Made by a program: the position numbers and the translations under genes. The notes beneath the pieces are model-generated. The model ran no database searches. It was not told the DNA's origin and worked only from the letters and a program-made list of their open reading frames with translations. Shown one piece after another: positions 17,272 through 27,700 of a stretch of DNA of 64,000 nt (positions are counted from its first letter, which is position 1; each line of letters starts with the position of its first letter). Source of the stretch: Teredinibacter sp. KSP-S5-2 (GTDB lineage Bacteria > Pseudomonadota > Gammaproteobacteria > Pseudomonadales > Cellvibrionaceae); assembly GCF_032773895.1 (NCBI RefSeq), contig NZ_CP120416.1, positions 1,238,001 to 1,302,000 of the forward strand. Reading direction: 5' to 3'.

Positions 17272-19050
17272 TTACTTTTCTTCGCTATTCTGTTTACTCT
17301 CTGTATTAAGGAAGTTCTCTTTGCTTTGTGCGAGCACCTTTGTCAGTATGGCGCTCGTGTGATCGGGTGATACTTGTGAGCTCGCCAGGGCATCAGTCTG
17401 AGACTGAGACAGAGCTGAGCAATACGCATCTTCGAATGTTTCGAAGTTATTTTCATTTCCTATCAGATCAGTAATGCCGGCTTTTTTCAATTTCCGGTTA
17501 ACTCGACGATTTGCCCCGGAAAGCATCACTGTGACGTGACGTTTTTGCAGTTCCTGAATAACTTCTTCTAAGGTTTGCAGCCCGGTGATATCGATAAAGG
17601 GCACCCACTTCAGTCGGATGATCAGATATTTCGGGTCTGTGTGTGTGCCGGCCAAAGCACGTTCAAAATTTTCTACGGCACCGAAGAAAAACGGCCCTTC
17701 CACGGTAAAAACCAGTACATCAGATGGAAGTTCAACAACACCCTTATGGGAAAACTCCTGAGAGAGCTCTTGTACGGTTGCCTGCCGGACTTCAACGTTG
17801 GTTGCCATTCTATTTAGAAAATGTAGCGTAGCCAGAATAACGCCAATATTTACTGCAATAACCAGGTCAGCAAAAATAGTGAGAAAAAATGTAATCAACA
17901 AAATGGCAACGTCTGCCTTGGGCGCGCGCCGGATCATTTTTACAAAGTGTTTTGCCTCACTCATATTCCAGGCAACGACAAATAGAATAGCTGAAAGAAC
18001 CGCAAGGGGGATGTGTGCTGCTAACGGAGCCAACAACAGTAGCGTTGCGAGTAGGGTAATGGAGTGAACAATCCCGGATACCGGGCTTGTACCGCCGTTT
18101 CGAATATTGGTTGCTGTTCTGGCGATTGCACCTGTAGCGGCAAAACCGCCAAAGAGCGGGGCGGCAATATTGGCTAAGCCCTGCCCGATAAGTTCCTGAT
18201 TGGAGTTGTGACGTGTACCGGTCATACCGTCAGCGACCACGGCAGATAACAGGGATTCAATGGCTCCCAACATGGCGATGGTAAAGGCCGGACCAATTAA
18301 GGTAATGATTTCATTCCAATGCAGTCCGGGTGGTTGAAATGATGGCAATGCCTGGGGAATGCCTCCAAATGCAGAACCAATGGTTTTGACGTGGTCAAAC
18401 TGAAAAAAGTATTGCAGCAGAGTAATTAACACCAAGGCGACCAGTGGTCCGGGGATTTTCCTGATGCCAGGTATACGTGGACTGAAGACAACAATGGCGA
18501 GAGAGGTAAATGCCAGCAGTGTTGTTGGAATGTGAAGCAGCGGTAGCAACTGCACTAGTTTTACAAACTTGCTATGGAAGTGTTGGCCGCTTACCGCAGG
18601 TAAACCGAAAAAGTCCTGCCATTGGCCAACCCAGATAATGACGCCGATCCCGGCAGTGAAGCCCAGGATGACCGGAGCGGGAATAAATTTAATCATTTTT
18701 CCCATTTTTGCCAGACCAAAAAGCAGTAGAATGACCCCCGCCATAAAGGTGGCAACTTGCAGCCCCTGAATGCCATGTTCCGCGGTGATACCTGAGAGTA
18801 CTACAACAAAAGCGCCAGTGGGCCCTGCGATTTGTAAACGGCTTCCGCCAATGATGGAAACGGTGAAACCGGCAATAATTGCAGTGTAGAGCCCTTGCTC
18901 CGGTTTGGCTCCTGATGCGATGGCAAATGCCATTGCCAGTGGTAGTGCAACAACGCCAACGATGACACCTGATATTACATTATTTACCCAGTTGCCACGT
19001 TTGAGTAAACCCGCAGTATGCGCTTCTTTCAGGGCGATCATTGATAGCAT
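17272..19050 (-). CDS. SulP-family inorganic anion transporter with STAS domain
   Basis: A 592-residue SLC26/SulP protein. The membrane part (about residues 20-420) has the SulP signature near the start (GVIVGVVALPLAMAFAIASG) and GQGLANIAAPLFGGFAATGA. A cytoplasmic STAS domain follows (about residues 440-560; PFIDITGLQTLEEVIQELQ). Bacterial members carry bicarbonate (BicA), sulfate or dicarboxylates with Na+ or H+; the substrate is not resolved here. The tail is Ser/Lys/Glu rich. The promoter region shares a repeated motif with the convergent RHH regulator gene. Confidence 0.92.
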   Translation of the reverse strand: MLSMIALKEAHTAGLLKRGNWVNNVISGVIVGVVALPLAMAFAIASGAKPEQGLYTAIIAGFTVSIIGGSRLQIAGPTGAFVVVLSGITAEHGIQGLQVATFMAGVILLLFGLAKMGKMIKFIPAPVILGFTAGIGVIIWVGQWQDFFGLPAVSGQHFHSKFVKLVQLLPLLHIPTTLLAFTSLAIVVFSPRIPGIRKIPGPLVALVLITLLQYFFQFDHVKTIGSAFGGIPQALPSFQPPGLHWNEIITLIGPAFTIAMLGAIESLLSAVVADGMTGTRHNSNQELIGQGLANIAAPLFGGFAATGAIARTATNIRNGGTSPVSGIVHSITLLATLLLLAPLAAHIPLAVLSAILFVVAWNMSEAKHFVKMIRRAPKADVAILLITFFLTIFADLVIAVNIGVILATLHFLNRMATNVEVRQATVQELSQEFSHKGVVELPSDVLVFTVEGPFFFGAVENFERALAGTHTDPKYLIIRLKWVPFIDITGLQTLEEVIQELQKRHVTVMLSGANRRVNRKLKKAGITDLIGNENNFETFEDAYCSALSQSQTDALASSQVSPDHTSAILTKVLAQSKENFLNTESKQNSEEK

Positions 19051-19066
19051 TGAACCTTTCTAGAAT

Positions 19067-19106
19067 ATTACAATGCCATTATAATCGCGTTCTAATTGTT
19101 TACAAT
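19067..19106 (+). promoter_or_regulatory. Four phased octamer repeats at the sulP promoter
   Basis: ATTACAAT (19067), ATTATAAT (19078), GTTCTAAT (19089) and TTTACAAT (19099) are spaced 11, 11 and 10 bp. The first two match exactly, including spacing, those before the RHH regulator gene at 17048-17066. The array begins 17 bases upstream of the sulP start and 110 bases before yjdM, so it is placed to control one or both divergent genes. Confidence 0.6.
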
Positions 19107-19176
19107 CTCATTCCGGCCATGTTTTGAGTGAGAATAAGTATTCGCGCTGCTATATCTACTAACTAAGAGGTTTTTC

Positions 19177-19515
19177 ATGAGCGACTCCATCCCACCCTGT
19201 CCGAAGTGTCAGTCAGAGTATGGTTATCAGGACCAGAATCTGATTATTTGCCCTGAATGTGGTCATGAATGGGATCCTGAACAGGCTATAGTTGAAGATG
19301 GCTTGGTCATCAAAGATGCAAACGGTACCCAGTTGCAAGCAGGGGACAAGGTTACATTGATTAAGGATCTAAAAGTAAAAGGTTCATCGACCGTATTAAA
19401 AATCGGTTCCAAAGCCGTTATCAAGCGGTTAGTCGAGGGCGACCATGACCTCGATTGCAAAGTTGATCGTATGGGAGACATGATGTTGAAGTCTCAGTTT
19501 GTTAAGAAAGCCTGA
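19177..19515 (+). CDS. yjdM: Zinc-ribbon protein YjdM (PhnA family)
   Basis: A 112-residue protein matching YjdM, formerly PhnA of E. coli. The N-terminal zinc ribbon is [25 protein letters not shown] (two CxxC pairs, residues about 8-33 with the pairs CPKC and CPEC), and the C-terminal SH3-like domain contains [19 protein letters not shown]. Its length equals the family norm. Despite its old name it is not part of the C-P lyase; its biochemical role is unsettled. It is divergent from sulP and followed by an anion/Na+ permease gene 76 bases downstream. Confidence 0.93.
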   Translation: MSDSIPPCPKCQSEYGYQDQNLIICPECGHEWDPEQAIVEDGLVIKDANGTQLQAGDKVTLIKDLKVKGSSTVLKIGSKAVIKRLVEGDHDLDCKVDRMGDMMLKSQFVKKA

Positions 19516-19591
19516 CTGAGGCGTCTATTCTGCCTTTATTTACACCTCTTTTTTCCTATAACCATAACTTTAATTATTAACGGAGGAGCGT

Positions 19592-20920
19592 GTGGTTGAG
19601 TTAACCAATAGTATGCTCGTGTCAGGTGCCATCCTGTTATTTACATTTATAGGCATATTCACTGAGCATTTACACGGTATTGAACGTGCGAAATTCGCTA
19701 TGGCTGGTGCCGGTGCGATTATTATAGCTGGCCAGTTCCTCGGGTTTTACTCCCCGGAACTTGCGCTCGAAGCAATTGATTGGAATGTGGTGTTTCTACT
19801 CGCCATTATGATGGTGATTGTCTCCATCATGATCAGCACCGGTGGTTTTGAGCACTTAGCTCAATATCTGGCAAGGCTGAGTGGTGGGTCGCAATTTCGC
19901 CTGATTGTTTTACTGGGTACCGCCGTAACGGTTATCTCCTTATTACTGGACAACGTTACCACGGTTATCATTTTCGGCCCGTTGATCATTATGATCTGCC
20001 AGAAAATGGGTGTCTCCCCTATACCTTATTTACTCGCTGCGGCATTGCTGTCGGATACCGGTGGTGTGGCAACACTTGTTGGTGACCCGCCGAATATGAT
20101 GATCGGCTCTGCGGCGAATATCGATTTTAATACCTTCTTTATTCATATGGGACCACCGGTTCTTTTAGCCTGGGTGGGTATTTTATTTGGTATGAAGGTG
20201 TTGTTTGCCAAGGAACTGGGTGCGCGTGTTGAGCACGAGTTTGATGAAGTTGTCGATTACAAAAACAAGAAGCTTTGGCATAAATCGTTATTTGTAATGG
20301 CGGTGATGGTGTTTCTGTTTGTCATTCATCATCACATTGGTTGGGAACCCTGGTTGGTTGCCGCGGCTTGTTTAACGTTGCTGGTGTTTGTTAGTCGTCA
20401 TATTGAAATGGAAGAAGTGACCGGGGATATAGAAACGCCTTTGCTTATCTTCTTTATTTCGCTGTTTATTGTTATCGGTGGTGTAGAAAAGTCCGGTCTG
20501 CTTGAAGTCGCTGGGGAATTCTTTAAACCGGTGATTTTAGAGCATCCGTTGATGGCCGCGCTGCTCTTATTATGGGTGGCGGCAATTTCATCCGCGCTTA
20601 TCGATAACATTCCTTTTACTGCAGCGATGATTCCGGTTTTAGCCGGGTTGCAGAATGAAGGTGTCAATGTGAGTGTCATGTGGTGGGCCCTTGCAATGGG
20701 CGTTGGTATGGGCGGTAACGGTTCTCATATCGGCTCAACCGCGAACGTGTACATCGTGACAATTTCCGAGCGTTTAGCCAGGGAAACCGGTAACCCGAGT
20801 TTGGCCATTACACCGGGCATCTGGTTCAGAAAAGGCACGCCGGCAATGTTAATTACCCTGGTGTTATGTAGCCTGTTTATTTGGCTGGGTTATGACTTCC
20901 TGTACGTAGAAAGCCTTTAA
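19592..20920 (+). CDS. ArsB/NhaD-superfamily (ion transporter) permease
   Basis: A 442-residue polytopic protein of the ion-transporter superfamily (ArsB, NhaD, P-protein, SLC13-like). Signatures: LLLDNVTTVIIFGPLIIMIC and GGVATLVGDPPNMMIGSAANI in the first half, and their inverted-repeat partner ALIDNIPFTAAMIPVL and GGNGSHIGSTANV in the second half; these re-entrant hairpins form the transport site. About 11-12 membrane segments. The start is a GTG at 19592 with GGAGG 7 bases upstream. The P-protein-like motifs favour NhaD/anion-type transport, but the ion cannot be stated. Confidence 0.87.
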   Translation: MVELTNSMLVSGAILLFTFIGIFTEHLHGIERAKFAMAGAGAIIIAGQFLGFYSPELALEAIDWNVVFLLAIMMVIVSIMISTGGFEHLAQYLARLSGGSQFRLIVLLGTAVTVISLLLDNVTTVIIFGPLIIMICQKMGVSPIPYLLAAALLSDTGGVATLVGDPPNMMIGSAANIDFNTFFIHMGPPVLLAWVGILFGMKVLFAKELGARVEHEFDEVVDYKNKKLWHKSLFVMAVMVFLFVIHHHIGWEPWLVAAACLTLLVFVSRHIEMEEVTGDIETPLLIFFISLFIVIGGVEKSGLLEVAGEFFKPVILEHPLMAALLLLWVAAISSALIDNIPFTAAMIPVLAGLQNEGVNVSVMWWALAMGVGMGGNGSHIGSTANVYIVTISERLARETGNPSLAITPGIWFRKGTPAMLITLVLCSLFIWLGYDFLYVESL

Positions 20921-21011
20921 TTATCTAAGAAACTGATTCGCATGCCAGGGAAGGTGGGCGAATATCAATAAGCCATTCCAATTTTAGGTTGTTAGGTGAA
21001 CGTCCAGCGGC

Positions 21012-21650
21012 TTAAATCAATCCATATTCAATCGCTTTCAATACTGCGCGTGTCCGATCGCGAACCTGAAGTTTTGCCAGAATAAACGACATACTGTTTC
21101 GTACTGTACCCACGGATTTATGTATTGCATGGGCAATTTCATTATTCGAATAGCCTGCTGCAACCAAACGTAATATCTGAATTTCCCCTTGGGTTAATGG
21201 TTCTATCTGAGTGTCTTGCAGTGTGTTTGTATTTTCCAGTTGCTGAGTAACTCGTGTAGCTGCAGCTGGGTGAGTCCAATGACCCCCAGCGGCTACAGTA
21301 TCAATCGCATTCATCAGGTTTTCGAGGCTGACGTCCTTGCGTAAATAGCCTCTAGCCCCCAGTTCCATGCAGCGAATGACCAAATCATGTTCATCAAAAG
21401 TGGTTAAAATTAAAGTCGGTAGCTGGATGTCATTACTGTGCAGATATTCCAACACGTCAATACCGTTCATTATTGGCATACGAATATCGAGAAGCATAAT
21501 ATCCGGTATATGTTTGCCAATATAATGTATCGCCTGCTGCCCATCTTCTGCCTGTGCCACTACATCAATTTGATTGTTCAGTTGCAACAGGCTGCATATA
21601 CCTTGCCTTACTAAATTTTGATCGTCGACCAGAAGGAGTTTAATTGTCAT
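21012..21650 (-). CDS. NarL/FixJ-family response regulator
   Basis: A 212-residue regulator: receiver domain (residues 1-120) with acidic pocket DDQ, phospho-acceptor Asp in PDIMLLDIRMP, and Lys in LRKD; then a LuxR-type HTH (LTQGEIQILRLVAAGYSNNEIA...). It overlaps the kinase gene by 4 bases, so the two form a cognate pair. The target genes are unknown; no site is evident next to the pair. Many such DesK-like pairs sense membrane or cell-envelope conditions. Confidence 0.92.
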   Translation of the reverse strand: MTIKLLLVDDQNLVRQGICSLLQLNNQIDVVAQAEDGQQAIHYIGKHIPDIMLLDIRMPIMNGIDVLEYLHSNDIQLPTLILTTFDEHDLVIRCMELGARGYLRKDVSLENLMNAIDTVAAGGHWTHPAAATRVTQQLENTNTLQDTQIEPLTQGEIQILRLVAAGYSNNEIAHAIHKSVGTVRNSMSFILAKLQVRDRTRAVLKAIEYGLI

Positions 21651-22810
21651 GATCTGGTCTCATCTTCAGGTAGTTGTACTATGAGTTCAAACCCTTGTTC
21701 ATGATTGTGGAAGCGCAGTTGTCCGCCCAGGTTTTTCACTCGCTCTGCCATACCTTTCAAACCGTTGCCAGGAATAATGTCAGTGTTGGATTTGCCATTG
21801 TCATAAATGTTGAGAAGCGGGCCTTGTTTGTTGGTGAGTGAAATGGAGCACTGGCTTGCTTGAGCGTGTTTTATAACGTTGGTCAGGGCTTCTTGTACGC
21901 AACGAAACAGTACTTCGGTTTGTCGAGAGTCTGTGGGGTGGTGGTCAATAACTAAATTCACATCCAGGTTGGGAATATCCTGCGTGAGCGTGTGCAGGGC
22001 TTCGGAGAGTTGCCAATCTTTTTGCTGGCGAATTTCCGATACGGCTTCGCGCACATCGCTGAGTAAAAGGTGACTGATCGCGCGTGCCTGTTGAATATGT
22101 GTCTTGGCGGTATCTCCCTCTACGTGGTTTGCAACTTCCAGTTGTAAGCTCAGGGCGGTGAGATGATGGCCTATTGCATCATGCAAATCGCGGGCGATGC
22201 GCAGTCGTTCGTCACGTTTGGATGCAGAACTCAATAACATTTGTGTTGCTTTTAGTTCTCGAACCAGCTGACGGGACTCTTCTTTTGCCTGTCGCTCTGC
22301 CAAAAATCGTGTGCATATGAGTAACGCAAACAAATTAAATAAACTATAAAGCAGGACGTTTTCGAATACGTGAGGAAAGTGGTGGATTTGGCTATCAATT
22401 ATTCCGCCGATAATGGGAATAATTATCGCGATAGCACAGGCGTATCGTGGCCGGAAGAATTCCGGAGTTTGTGACACTACAATAATTGCAAGAATAGCGA
22501 CGTAGCTAAAATAAAATTGCAGAGACAATGCGAATACAGATAAACAGGAAATGGCCAGGCCCGTTAGACGGAATTTTTGCGGCAGTCGGGTGTTGAATTC
22601 CCCGTACGACAACACGTACCCAACCATAAAGGCAACCAATAGTAGCGCGCATAGAATAAGGTTGGGCATGTTCATTGTTGGCATGTCGATATTGCCCATG
22701 GAAGACTGAATATCACCAGCGATCCAGGTTCGGCCAAGCAGCAATATAACCCCTAACCAGGTCAAAAATGCCAAATACAATTCTACACGTTGTTGTCGTA
22801 TCCAATTCAT
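21647..22810 (-). CDS. Sensor histidine kinase, HisKA_3/DesK-like
   Basis: A 387-residue kinase. The N-terminal part (residues about 10-165) holds five to six membrane segments with little periplasmic sequence, so it is an intramembrane sensor rather than a periplasmic one. A short coiled coil leads to the HisKA_3 box (RIARDLHDAIGHHLTAL; phospho-His210) and a HATPase_c domain (FRCVQEALTNVIKHA and GNGLKGMAERVKNLGG). It phosphorylates the response regulator encoded by the overlapping downstream gene. The stimulus is unknown. Confidence 0.92.
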   Translation of the reverse strand: MNWIRQQRVELYLAFLTWLGVILLLGRTWIAGDIQSSMGNIDMPTMNMPNLILCALLLVAFMVGYVLSYGEFNTRLPQKFRLTGLAISCLSVFALSLQFYFSYVAILAIIVVSQTPEFFRPRYACAIAIIIPIIGGIIDSQIHHFPHVFENVLLYSLFNLFALLICTRFLAERQAKEESRQLVRELKATQMLLSSASKRDERLRIARDLHDAIGHHLTALSLQLEVANHVEGDTAKTHIQQARAISHLLLSDVREAVSEIRQQKDWQLSEALHTLTQDIPNLDVNLVIDHHPTDSRQTEVLFRCVQEALTNVIKHAQASQCSISLTNKQGPLLNIYDNGKSNTDIIPGNGLKGMAERVKNLGGQLRFHNHEQGFELIVQLPEDETRS

Positions 22811-23177
22811 AGGGTTATTGTTTCACAGTTTCTCTCTTCTCCCTATAGACAAATGTCACGATCGTTCGGGGTTATATGTAACGGGCAAAGTACCGTGTTG
22901 AATCGTGGCTTATGATACCTGTGATTGTAGGCCGCTCCCTCTAGCCTGCATGTCTCAATTGTTGGGGAGTGAAGATATGTTTAATCATATAAATACGCAG
23001 GGGTAAATCTGCTTTTCCCGATTAATCAACGATGGTCTGTGATGAGTAAGGTAAAATATACCAAACTGGATAAGCCAGTTGGAGAATGCCCTCTAATAGG
23101 GAATGATAAGCAGGAAAATTATGTTTGGAAAATTGCTTATGCCCTATGATTCTAGATCGGCATTTTTCTCTGAAAAT
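22811..23177. other. Intergenic stretch with stem-loops
   Basis: No gene is seen. It holds the kinase promoter near its left end and several inverted repeats near the right end: AACTGG/CCAGTT around 23064-23081 and a 12-bp interrupted stem at 23096-23147. These follow the minus-strand solute-binding gene and could end its transcript or process it. Confidence 0.45.
23096..23147. repeat. Interrupted inverted repeat (large stem-loop)
   Basis: ATAGGG-aatg-ATAAGC on the left pairs with GCTTAT-g-CCCTAT on the right, a 12-bp stem with an asymmetric internal loop and a 23-base apical loop. It lies 31 bases beyond the stop codon of the minus-strand solute-binding protein. No clear T-run follows on that strand. 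Confidence 0.5.
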
Positions 23178-24581
23178 CTAGGTTAATTCTTTGGGATATT
23201 GCTGCTTAAGATGTCGCCATTGTTCAACTTGTTTTTGTTCGCCAATTTTTTTAGTTAGTTTTTGCCAGGTAAATTCTGCGTAAGCCAAGGCGTCTTTCGC
23301 GCTGATATTTTTGTTGTAAGCCTCTACTATCGATCTCTGCAGCACATTCATGTACTGCCCCTGGCCTTCTATGTATAGATCTGGAATGGCTTTCTTCATG
23401 GTTTCCCTGTGAACGTTAAGAAACTCATTTGAATACATTCGCTGTATTTCCGGATTGTTATAGTGCTCTTTCCTAAAAGGGTCAAAGAAACCATTTTCTA
23501 TTACTGCCAATGTGGATTGCTTGGGTAATACAGAAAACAAACAGAATAAATAAGACAGTTCCGGATATTTGCTTTGACTGGAAACTACATAGTTCCATCC
23601 CCAGTTAAAATAAGCTACTTCCGGCGTGGATGAATAGAGCATATTGCCGCGAATTTTTGACTCCGATGAATTGAGATATTTCTGTGTGCCACCCCAGCCG
23701 ATATTCGCGTAACACCTACCTTCTGAATACAGTTTCCAGTTATCCACTAATCCATTGCCGGCCACGGAGGGGTGTTGATATTTGGATGCTGCCAATAATT
23801 CTTCTAATGCTTCAATGCCAGGTTCGTTATTTATGTTAGGGGTCATATCATCCTTAAATGGAAGTTGTTTTTTTGCGTGAAAACGAATCCACCATTCCCA
23901 AACCATATAACGAGCAATTCGAAACATTGCGCCGCCATACTTTTGTTTTTCGCTATTGTGAAAAAAGGCCATTTGCTGATCGAGTTCTTGCCAGGTATTG
24001 GGGATATCCAGCTTTTTTCCGTATGTTTGTTCGTAGTCTGTAACTCGTATCTTATCCTGTAAGAAGGATTTGTTATAAAACATCAGATAGATGTCACCAT
24101 CTGTTTGATAACCATATTTTTTACCTTTGTATTTATCTCCCAGATCATAAAGCGAAGACGTGTAACCTAGTTGAGGCTCGTATTGTTCTGCGTAGTCACT
24201 GATGTCCAACAGGGCATTTGCTTCAACCAGATCAGGAATGCCAAATGTAGCGGGTAATCCTATGTCGAAGCTGTGTTTGTGACCTAAACTTTCAAGTAAT
24301 ATCTTGGTGTTTATGTCGTCGACGGATGCTTTGATGAAATTAAAATTGATGTCAGTGATTTGAGAAAAGGCTTTCGTTACGGGTAAAAGGTTGGGAAGGC
24401 TGCCGTCAGGATACAGTATTGTGAGAGTGGTGTGTTTATTGGTATGTGCCTTGGTGATCGCACTCTTCAGAACCCGTGAAACTTCTGCTGATGCGAACAG
24501 AGGTGAAAGATAGAGTGAGCCGATGGCACTTGTCTTTAAAAAGTGGCGTCTGCTAATGTTCACACAAGACCTCTTTTGCAT
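23178..24581 (-). CDS. Extracellular solute-binding protein (family 1) with Tat-type signal
   Basis: A 467-residue periplasmic protein. The N-terminus contains RRHFLKTSAIGSLYLSPLFASA, a twin-arginine-like signal with cleavage after ASA. The rest has the two-lobe ABC sugar/polyamine-binding type of sequence (TLTILYPDGSLPNLLP..., LMFYNKSFLQDK, IGWGGTQKYL). No ABC permease or ATPase gene is adjacent. Instead the gene is divergent from a large hybrid histidine kinase with a 280-residue periplasmic domain, which suggests a sensory role like TorT with TorS, or LuxP with LuxQ. The ligand is unknown, probably a sugar or oligosaccharide. Confidence 0.8.
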   Translation of the reverse strand: MQKRSCVNISRRHFLKTSAIGSLYLSPLFASAEVSRVLKSAITKAHTNKHTTLTILYPDGSLPNLLPVTKAFSQITDINFNFIKASVDDINTKILLESLGHKHSFDIGLPATFGIPDLVEANALLDISDYAEQYEPQLGYTSSLYDLGDKYKGKKYGYQTDGDIYLMFYNKSFLQDKIRVTDYEQTYGKKLDIPNTWQELDQQMAFFHNSEKQKYGGAMFRIARYMVWEWWIRFHAKKQLPFKDDMTPNINNEPGIEALEELLAASKYQHPSVAGNGLVDNWKLYSEGRCYANIGWGGTQKYLNSSESKIRGNMLYSSTPEVAYFNWGWNYVVSSQSKYPELSYLFCLFSVLPKQSTLAVIENGFFDPFRKEHYNNPEIQRMYSNEFLNVHRETMKKAIPDLYIEGQGQYMNVLQRSIVEAYNKNISAKDALAYAEFTWQKLTKKIGEQKQVEQWRHLKQQYPKELT

Positions 24582-24788
24582 GGAGTCGGTTTTGATAGCC
24601 TAGCACATAGGGTTATATCTATCGGATGTTCAAATTAGAAGCTGTGTGAACAATATGGAGTTGTAATCGTTATTAGAAGTTGAAGTAGAGCTGAAATTCG
24701 AATATCTGGGAGAGCAAGTTTAAATAACCTTAATCCAGTTCTGTAAGCAGAGCTTAATTGGTATTGAATGTGGAATAATGACTAAACT

Positions 24789-27700
24789 ATGCTAGCCTGG
24801 CCGCCATTTAATTTTAACTTATCCCGCAAACTTCTTGTTGGTATTTCCTTTGTTTCTGTGTTGGCCCTGCTGTCGATTGCTTTTTCCCTTGATGGTTTAA
24901 GTCAGGCGCAAAGAGAGCAGAAAAAACTGATTGATCAAACCCTGCCTGTTTTAAAAATCTCCCGTTCCATTGCCTACCTTATAAATAAGCTGATTCTGGA
25001 TGCGGAATTTCTAATTGAAATAAATGATCCCGAAAAGTTTGCTGCGCGGATTGATGAGTTGTCTCAATCGGAAGAGTTAGTGGAGGAGAAGGTTTCTGAT
25101 TTGTACCGCATTGAAGAAAACTTTGTTGTGAATAGTCTTGTGTCCGACATGGAGAAAATAAAACAAAATGTGGGGAAGATAAAGAATATTGTTCTTGATG
25201 AAAAGGTTCGGGCTGTTGAAGAGGTAAAGCGTAATCAGCAAGAAGTTGAATCGACATTAAGGGAATATAAGCAATTGATAGTGTCGAATACGATGCGAGT
25301 TCCTCCTCTGTCGGAAAAGGATTATTCCGAGATCGTTAGATTGCAACAATATGTTTCAGGTATAGATACGGAAATATCTCGCTATTCCTATAATGATTCT
25401 ATTGATTTTATCAATAAACGCAAACACGAGTGTTTGGCGATGGTGAGGGCTGTTACTGATATCCTCACTATCATTGAAAATGAGAGCGTAAAGGATAGTT
25501 TCGCGGCACTTACTGAAACCTTGTTGGATCAGGTGGTGGCAGACGGAAAATTTTTCTCATCTGCCGTATTTCTGGCTGAATATAACGAATTATTAACAAC
25601 AATTCTAAAAGATAATACTGGTTTGAATGAGAGCGTTCGAGTTTCTCTGGATGAGTTGTTGAGGGTGTCGAATTATCGAGTGTCCGATGATCTGGATCGT
25701 TTTAAGCGAGTTCTGGATGATAGGCGGAATATACTTTTTTCTCTTCTGATCTTTATGGTGGTCTTTATCATCATATTTGTTTTCTATTTTGTGATTCCAC
25801 AAATTACCAATCGATTAAATCGATTAGCGTTTAGTACGCGACAGATAATGAAGGGGAATCTGAATGAAAATATATCAGTGAGTGGGAGCGATGAAATATC
25901 CCGCATGTTACAGGCGCTAGAAGAATTGCGTCTTGTTCTTAAAAAGAACGAATCCTTAAATAAGGATAACGAAGAATATAACGAGAGAATGACGCTGGCT
26001 CTGGATGCTGAGGGAATGGGGGTTTGGGAATTGAGCTTAAGGTCAAATGCTTTGCTTTGGGATAAACGCATGCATGATTTGTATATGCGGAGTTTTTCCA
26101 CTGATGAATCACTGCAGGTGGTAGATTTTGATGACTGGATGTTATATCTACCTGAGAAAAGAAGAGAGGAGTATAAACAACAATTACATGAGTCAGTGAA
26201 GAAAAGAGAAAAATTTGTTTGTGAGCATGAGATTGTTCTTTCTCCAGAGGTGCGACGTTATGTACGCACTATTGCATCAATAATAACCAAAAATGGTATT
26301 GCCGAGCGTGCTGTAGGTGTAAGTTATGATATTACGGATAGATATCTGTCTAATGTCCAGTTGATTGAAGCAAAAAATCAAGCGGAAAATGCGACAAAAA
26401 CAAAAAGTGAATTTCTTGCCAATATGAGCCATGAAATACGAACTCCGATGAATGGGGTTTTGGGTATGCTGAATATTGCAATGAAAAATGTTACTGACTT
26501 TGAGCAAACTAAAAGGTTGGAGTTGGCATACAGTAGCGCGAACTCTTTACTTGGCATTATTAACGATATTTTGGATTTTTCCAAAATTGAAGCCGGTAGG
26601 ATGGAGCTGGAACTCATAGAGTTTAGCTTAATGGAGTTAATTAGTGAGTTGGCAAAAAGTCTTTCGGCTATTGCTTACGAGAAAGGTATAAGCATTGTGG
26701 TTGATTTATCCGAAGTAAAACGCAATGCTGTGATTGGTGACCCCGTTCGCGTGCGACAGATTTTGAATAACCTGCTGAGCAACGCTATTAAGTTTACTTC
26801 CGTGGGTGAGATTAATATAAAAGCAAAACTAACTCTGGATGATGATAAAAAATATAAATTTGAGTGCTGGATAATAGACAGTGGAATAGGGATTGACCCG
26901 GATAAAATTTCTTCGTTGTTTAACCCGTTTTCCCAGGCCGACACCTCCACTACACGTAACTTTGGTGGTACGGGGTTAGGCTTGGCTATTGTCAGTCAGC
27001 TATGCGAGTTGATGGAAGGAGATATTATAGTCTGTTCGATACCCGCTGGTGGTAGTACGTTTAAGTTTACCATTAACCTGCAACAGCCTCGGTTTACTTC
27101 TGAAGCACCGGTTATCGATTGCAGTAGTGTTAGTGCATTGATTCTTGATCAACACGTTTCCAGCCGAAATACTATTCGCCGGCAAATAGAATCTTGGGGA
27201 ATAAGTGTTAATGCGTGTTCAATTGAACAGTATCTTCAATCGAACAAGTTGCGAACAGTTTTAGACCATTATGATGTGATTTTTATTGACCAGGCTGTAT
27301 TTTCTTTTGCTGAAAACAAATTCTTTGCGGAGATTGATAAAGAGAAATCATTAGGCGATGCTAAGCGAGTTCTTATCTGCGATTGTATCGGTAGTGCAGA
27401 CCATCTCAACTTGAACGATTTTGCTATTGACTCAACTATTTCCAGACCGGTTACCCAATCGGATCTGTTTGATATTTTTGCTCCACTTGCTCATAACCGG
27501 GATCAGATTCTTTCGCATGATGTAGTCGGAGGAAAGGTCAAAGCCAGTCACACTACACCACTATTCACTAAAGAAACCCGGGTTTTACTTGTGGAAGACA
27601 ATGCGGTAAACCGTGCGGTGGCCAACGATATATTGAATGATATCGGTCTTCAGGTTGCCAATGCTGCAAACGGGGCAGAAGCCATTTCCATGCTGCAATC

